64,000 nt of DNA from contig CAJNDS010002159.1 in the NCBI GenBank assembly GCA_905221605.1, positions 124,001-188,000 of the forward strand. The letters run 5' to 3'. Below, piece by piece: positions 55,301 to 61,300 of the stretch; within the stretch, counting starts at the first letter, position 1; the number at the start of each line of letters is the position of its first letter. Origin of the DNA: Symbiodinium natans. Taxonomy: Eukaryota > Sar > Dinophyceae > Suessiales > Symbiodiniaceae. Below the pieces are notes generated by a model that made no database searches, had not been told where the DNA came from, and saw only the letters and a list, made by a program, of their open reading frames with translations. The translations under genes were made by a program, and so were the position numbers.

Positions 55301-58300
55301 CGCCAACATCGATCTGAAATGACGTCAGCAGGCTGCATGACACAGACGAAGCATTGGGCAGGGGCCACATCTCAAGCCCAGAACACCAGCAGAGCCGATA
55401 CTGCCCTGCTTGCGCACTGACCGGTCCCCAACCAATTGACAGCCAGCCCTCGGTTGTTCTGGCTTCAAAGTGCGGGAAGCCATCCACGAGCGCTTCCGTC
55501 CCACAGGTCGCCAACACCATCACTTGGTCTTCATTGGACAAGTGCAAGCCTTCTATACCTATTGAGCATGCAAGTCCAACCGCACAAGTGCGGTGCTGCA
55601 GATGCATCGGCGTAACTCCAACGACCACCATCTCACCAGCATCCACTACCATTTGTGACGCAGCAGCACACTGCAGGGGTGTGCTCGAGTTGGTAAAATT
55701 AGTGTCCTCTCCCGTCCCTACAGCACCGCACCAGCACAACCGGTACTGGCCACCGGCCATGATCACTGGCGCACCATCGCCCCAAAGGGTTGTCGATCTG
55801 TTGCCTGTCCAGCTCTGCAGAAGTAGACGGGCATCCTGTGATCTTTGACTGTAACCACACGTGTCCAACACCAGCACAAGGTCGGTGCCTCAGGAGTATC
55901 ACCGACATCCACCGACTGCAATGACATTTAGTATGCACAGCTCGGATTAAGGCTAAGGATGTAAAGCGATGCGAGGGGCCTACATTGTTGCATGCCGGGA
56001 TTTGCCGAATCTGAGCCGCGAGCTGGAAACGAAGACGCCGGCGAGCGGATCCACGAGACAGCTCTGCCCACTCACGCAGGTCCTGGACTGCGTCAGTGGA
56101 TGTGGGCCCAAAAGCAGCAGCTCGCCCACATGAACCCGGAAGCTGTCAGCCGTTTCACAGCGCTGGTGCTTTGCCGCACACCAGCAAAGCTGATAGACAC
56201 CACCAGCGGCAGTTACCCGGCTGGAGCCGAAGGAGAAGGTAGCCGACTCACCATGTAGTAGGCTGACTTCTGCAAACATCGGAATTCTGGGAAGCGCACC
56301 CTGCACCCCACAAGTGTCAAGAACTGCAAGCAGATCGTCCGTGTCTAAAGATGTACCCATGATGTCACCAAACTCGCACGTCTGGCCGCTGATGCATGTT
56401 CGACTCTGAAGCATGGAGCTTACACCAAGAACATGCAACAATCCAATATCAACCACAAAGTCGCCGGCAGACTCGCACTGAAAAGGGGCACCCGCACACC
56501 AACACATCCGATAGTTACCCCCTGCCGCCGTCAGAATCCTGCCAAAGTCTACTTCCAAGTCCAGCGTGGTGGAGTTCAAGAGGAGGGCTGCAGTTGGAAA
56601 GGACTCCACAAGGGCCGGCATGCCACAAGTCTCGAGGATCAGAAGGAAGCTAGTGTTGGAAAGATGCAAGCCTGTCACATCCAGAAACTTGCACGTCTGG
56701 CCACTTACGCACGTCCGGTCCTGCGTCAGTGGAGAGATGCCAATGAGCATCAGCTCACCGATATCCACGTGGCTGTCTGGCAAGTTCACGCAACTCTCAT
56801 CGGACAGGCTGGAACACCAGCACAGGCGAAACTGACCTCCTGCAGCCGATACTGGTGCAGACGTCCACATCACCTCTAGCGCCTTCACCGAGTCATTGAC
56901 TTCGACAGCATCTGCTCCAGACAGCATGGTCACTCCACCATCAGGAAAGCCATGCAAGCTACTGTAGGTGCCACAGGTTTCCATGACCAACAAGTGATCG
57001 TCAGTGAAGGACAGATGGGCCCCGGTAATGCGACCCAGTGAGCAAGTCTGTCCCATCACGCATGTGCGATGCTGAGACAGCGGAGCCGGACCGATGAGCT
57101 GAATGCTGCCAAAATCCATTGACTCTGTGCAGGTTTCAGGCCCTCGCTTGGAGCACCAACAGAGTCTATACTGTGAGCCGGCCGATGTAATCTTGCTCCA
57201 GCTCAGAACCCTCCTCCAAGTTGAGAAGTTCTGAGCCGCAGCTTCGTAACTCAAGTAACCAGGATCTGACATGCGCGGAGGCCGCACATTATGTGAGCAT
57301 GTCTCCAAGACAAGAACGGTGTCCCCTGTCTCCAGGTGAACACCGTCTATACCAGTCAAAACACACGTGTGTCCACTCACACAAGTTCCCTGCTGGTTCA
57401 GTGGAGCCGGCCCCACAAGTAGAAATTCTCCAACATCCACACGAAACCCGTCGGCCAAGGAACAGTCTCCAGCTCCGGGCACCTTTTCGCACCAACATAG
57501 CCGGTAGTTGCCAGCAGATGCTGTGACCAGTGCACCCCAAGAAACCAAGGCCCCACTGCCTTGCACAAGAGTTGCTGCACCAAAGCCTACAAATCGGTTG
57601 ATGGCACCAACTTGGCCGCAGGTGTCGGTCACCAAGTATGTGCTCAATGTCGAAAGCCCGAAGCCCACCAGTCCATCCACAGCGCATGCTCGCCCGGCGA
57701 CACAGGTCCGATGCTGTTGAAGAGGACTTGGTCCAAGAAGAAGCATTCTTCCCATGTCCACCAGGCCATTTGTACCCTGGGAGTCCACATGGCCACAGGC
57801 CAGGCCGCTCCGGTTGCCATCCTGTGCAGAGCCTGTGCACCAGCAGATGCGGTAGGATCCGCCTGGGCCAGTGATCTCGGCACCCCAGGAGACACTCGTG
57901 CCAACCGCTGAAACATCTACGGCGTAGCCAGCTTCTGGCCAGCCCGGTGCCAGTGTTCCAGCGGAACATGTGTCCAGCACAAGGAACTTATCTGCTTCGG
58001 AAAGGTCTTGTCCACGCACGCCGTCGATTTGACAAGTCCGGCCACTGATACACGTGCGATCTTGGTCAAAAAGGCTCACTCCAACCAGCGTCAGGCTTCC
58101 GATGTCCACTTTAAAATCGGAGGCCACGATACCTGGTGGCCAAGGAGCATTGACAGCAGGAAGGTCTGCGACTCTAGGAGACCCAGCTTTCCAGCACAAG
58201 CGATATACACCACCCCTTGCAGTCACCGCAGCCTGCCCCCACGACATCTGAGCCCCGGAGGCTGTAACCTCCTGCACTATGCCTGCAGCAGTGAAATGTG

Positions 58301-61300
58301 GCAGGACCTTGCCAACTGCGCATGTGTCCAGGACGAGAAGCTGGTCTCCAACTGACAGGCCGACACCTTCAAAGCTACGAAGATTGCATCGAAATCCGCT
58401 CACACAGGTGCGATGTTGCAAGAGAGGACGAGGACCCAGAACCTGCAGTCCACCGAAATCCGTAGTGAAGTCAACAATGTTGTCACAGGAACCAGGTCCG
58501 TGTTCTTTGCACCAACACAGGCGATACTCGCCACCGGGAAAAGTGAGCGTCACATCAGACATGGCCATGGCCCCGCTGGACAGAGTCAGCGCACTGTACA
58601 GAAGGGCGGGAGAGGTTCGACCAATGTTGACTGCACATGTCTCCATCACTACAACCCTGTCCTGATCAGACAGTTGACCCTGCAGTCCGGAGATGCGACA
58701 GATCTCGCCACTAATGCAGGTCCGGTCCTGTTGCAATGGGCCAGGGCCCAGCAGTGTGAACTTGCCAAAGTCGATGCTGAAGTCCTGTGGAAGCGCACAG
58801 ATGGAACTTTGGTTTTGGCCCCGCACTTGCTGACCGTCCGGGCACCAGCACAACCTGTATTGACTACCAGCAAAAGTGAGCGGGGCAGCCCAAGTGAATG
58901 CTGCACCTGCAGAAGATATCTGCAAGGACTCTCCTGGAACCTCGCCGGAGTTTAAGCCACCACAGGAGTCAAGCACCAGTAGATACCCATCAATGCTGAG
59001 ATGTCCTGCCAGACCATCGATGGTGCAAAAACGGCCGCTGATGCAGGTCCTGTCTTGGTTAAGCGGAGCAACACCAACCATATCCAGTCTTCCCAAATCC
59101 ACCATGAAATCTGAAGGCAAGGAGCAGCTAAACATCGAAGTGTGACACCAGCATAGCCGGTACTGACCTCCAGCCCGTAATACTTTGGAACTGCTCCGCT
59201 GCAGACCAGCAATGTCGACCAGCACCTCCCTCTCCCCGAGTTGCCCGCATGTCTCCAGCACCCACACATCATCACTGCTAGAGAGGCCAACTCCGACGAA
59301 GCTCTCCATTAGACATGTCAGCCCGGCAATGCAAGTCCTGTCTTGTGTTAATGGCGTGGGACCCAGGACCAGCAGCCCTGCAAAGTCAACGCTGAAGTCC
59401 GCATGTGTGAAGCAAGATCCCGGAGAGCCACACCAACAGAGACGGTACTGACCGCCAGGTCCACGGAATGCATCTGCAAAAGATACCGTGGCGCCTCCAC
59501 CGTCGAGTGCAGGAGCTACGGTCAACTCCCCAATCCCACCCCAGTCTTGGTGGTAACTTCGGGGAAGTCCACATGTTTGCATCATCATAACTCGGTCTGT
59601 AGATTGCAGATGCATGCCATAGATCCTGTCGATCTCACATGTCTGGCCACTGACACATGTGCGACCTGCGTGGCTTGCCATGTCCGCAACTTGTGATAGC
59701 GGCGCAATCACCGTTAGCTCTCCAAAGTCCAATCGGTGCACAGAAGTCTCATCACAGCGTGCAGAGTCTAGGTCAGGGCACCAACAAAGCCTGTACTGTC
59801 CACCACGGGAACCTGAGATCTGAAAGACAGAGCAAGGCTCAACACGAGCAAACACACGCGAAACACTTTTCATCACAAACTAGTCCATCCGACATCTTCC
59901 CCACCCCCTGTCTCTCATCACCGTCTTGAGGGCCGGGCTGATGCGAGATTCTGACGTTGGCTGGCCCCAGCTCACGCGCGCCCAAGTAGCGCCACTCTGC
60001 GAGGGATCGAAACCTCCGGTAACGACAAGCTGGGCACGTCCACCATCCAGAAAGCCAGGTACTGGGTCGGAATCAGCGCAAGTTGCAAGAACAGTGATGC
60101 GATCCCCAACAGTGAGTCCTAGCCCCGACATAGTCAGGCTGCAGACCTGCCCTGAGATGCAGGTACGCGACTGCTTCAGTGGCCCTGGCCCCAACATCAT
60201 CAAAGCACCCATGTCAATGTTGAAGCTTTCCATCACACTGCAGCCTTCACCGCTGCACCAACACATACGGTACTGTCCGGCCGGCATTGCCAGATTTGCA
60301 GCTATCCAATCCATCTGTGTTCCGCTGGCACTCACAACAGCCAAGCGATCCGAAAGGACGGGCTCCTGCGGCCAGTGAGGCACCCCGCAAGTATCCAGGA
60401 TCAGGATGGAAGACCCTTCAAAAGGAACGAACTCTTGGCTTGCGATGTTGTGCAAAGCACACCCCTGCCCACTCACGCATGTGCGATGCTGTTGCAGTGG
60501 ACGTGGCCCGATCACGAACAGTTCTCCGGCATCTACCACAAAGTCTTCGAGCCTGCTACAAGAATCAACACTTGCCGCACACCAACACAAACGGTAGCGC
60601 CCTCCTGCAGCCGAGATCACCGGGCCGTCCCAAGACTCCTGCCCAGCCTCCGTGGTCAACATTCCAATATCTGGCAGGCGGACTGGCACAGATGCATCGC
60701 CACAAGTCGACAGGACGGCTGTCAGGTCTGATGAGTCAACGTGGTAGCCTGTGAGCATCTCAAAGGAGCACAGCTGCCCTGTGGTGCAGGTCCGGTGCTG
60801 GTAGAGGGGTGATGGACCCAACACATCCAACGAACCGACGTCAACTCGAAAGTCCTCAGCTCCACAGCTGAAGCCAGCGGCACACCAGCAAAGCCGATAT
60901 CTGCCTCCTGCAGATCTGGTCAGCTCGAGAGTGTGCAAAGAGGAGGCGTCAGCCTGACCAGGCAATGCCAGGACATCAGGCTAAAATCATGTCAAGGTGT
61001 AAACAGACGCGAGGCTCACTGTACGCAACTTGCTACACCTCCCCGCTTGCCTGCATCGCTTCTCGAATCTCCATAACCGCGTGGCCACAGGTCTCCATGA
61101 CCATCAGCTGACCCATCGCTGTTCCCTTCACTCTGCAGGGCCGGCCGCTGACCTCAGACAGCTTCTCTCATGCTTGGTTTAACACAATGTTTAACAGTGT
61201 TTCTTACAGTGTTAAACCATGTTTCACAATGTCTAACTCTCGCTCAAACCCAGTATTACAACTGAGGTAAGCACGCATGTGGCCTCCTGGCGCAGGGTTT

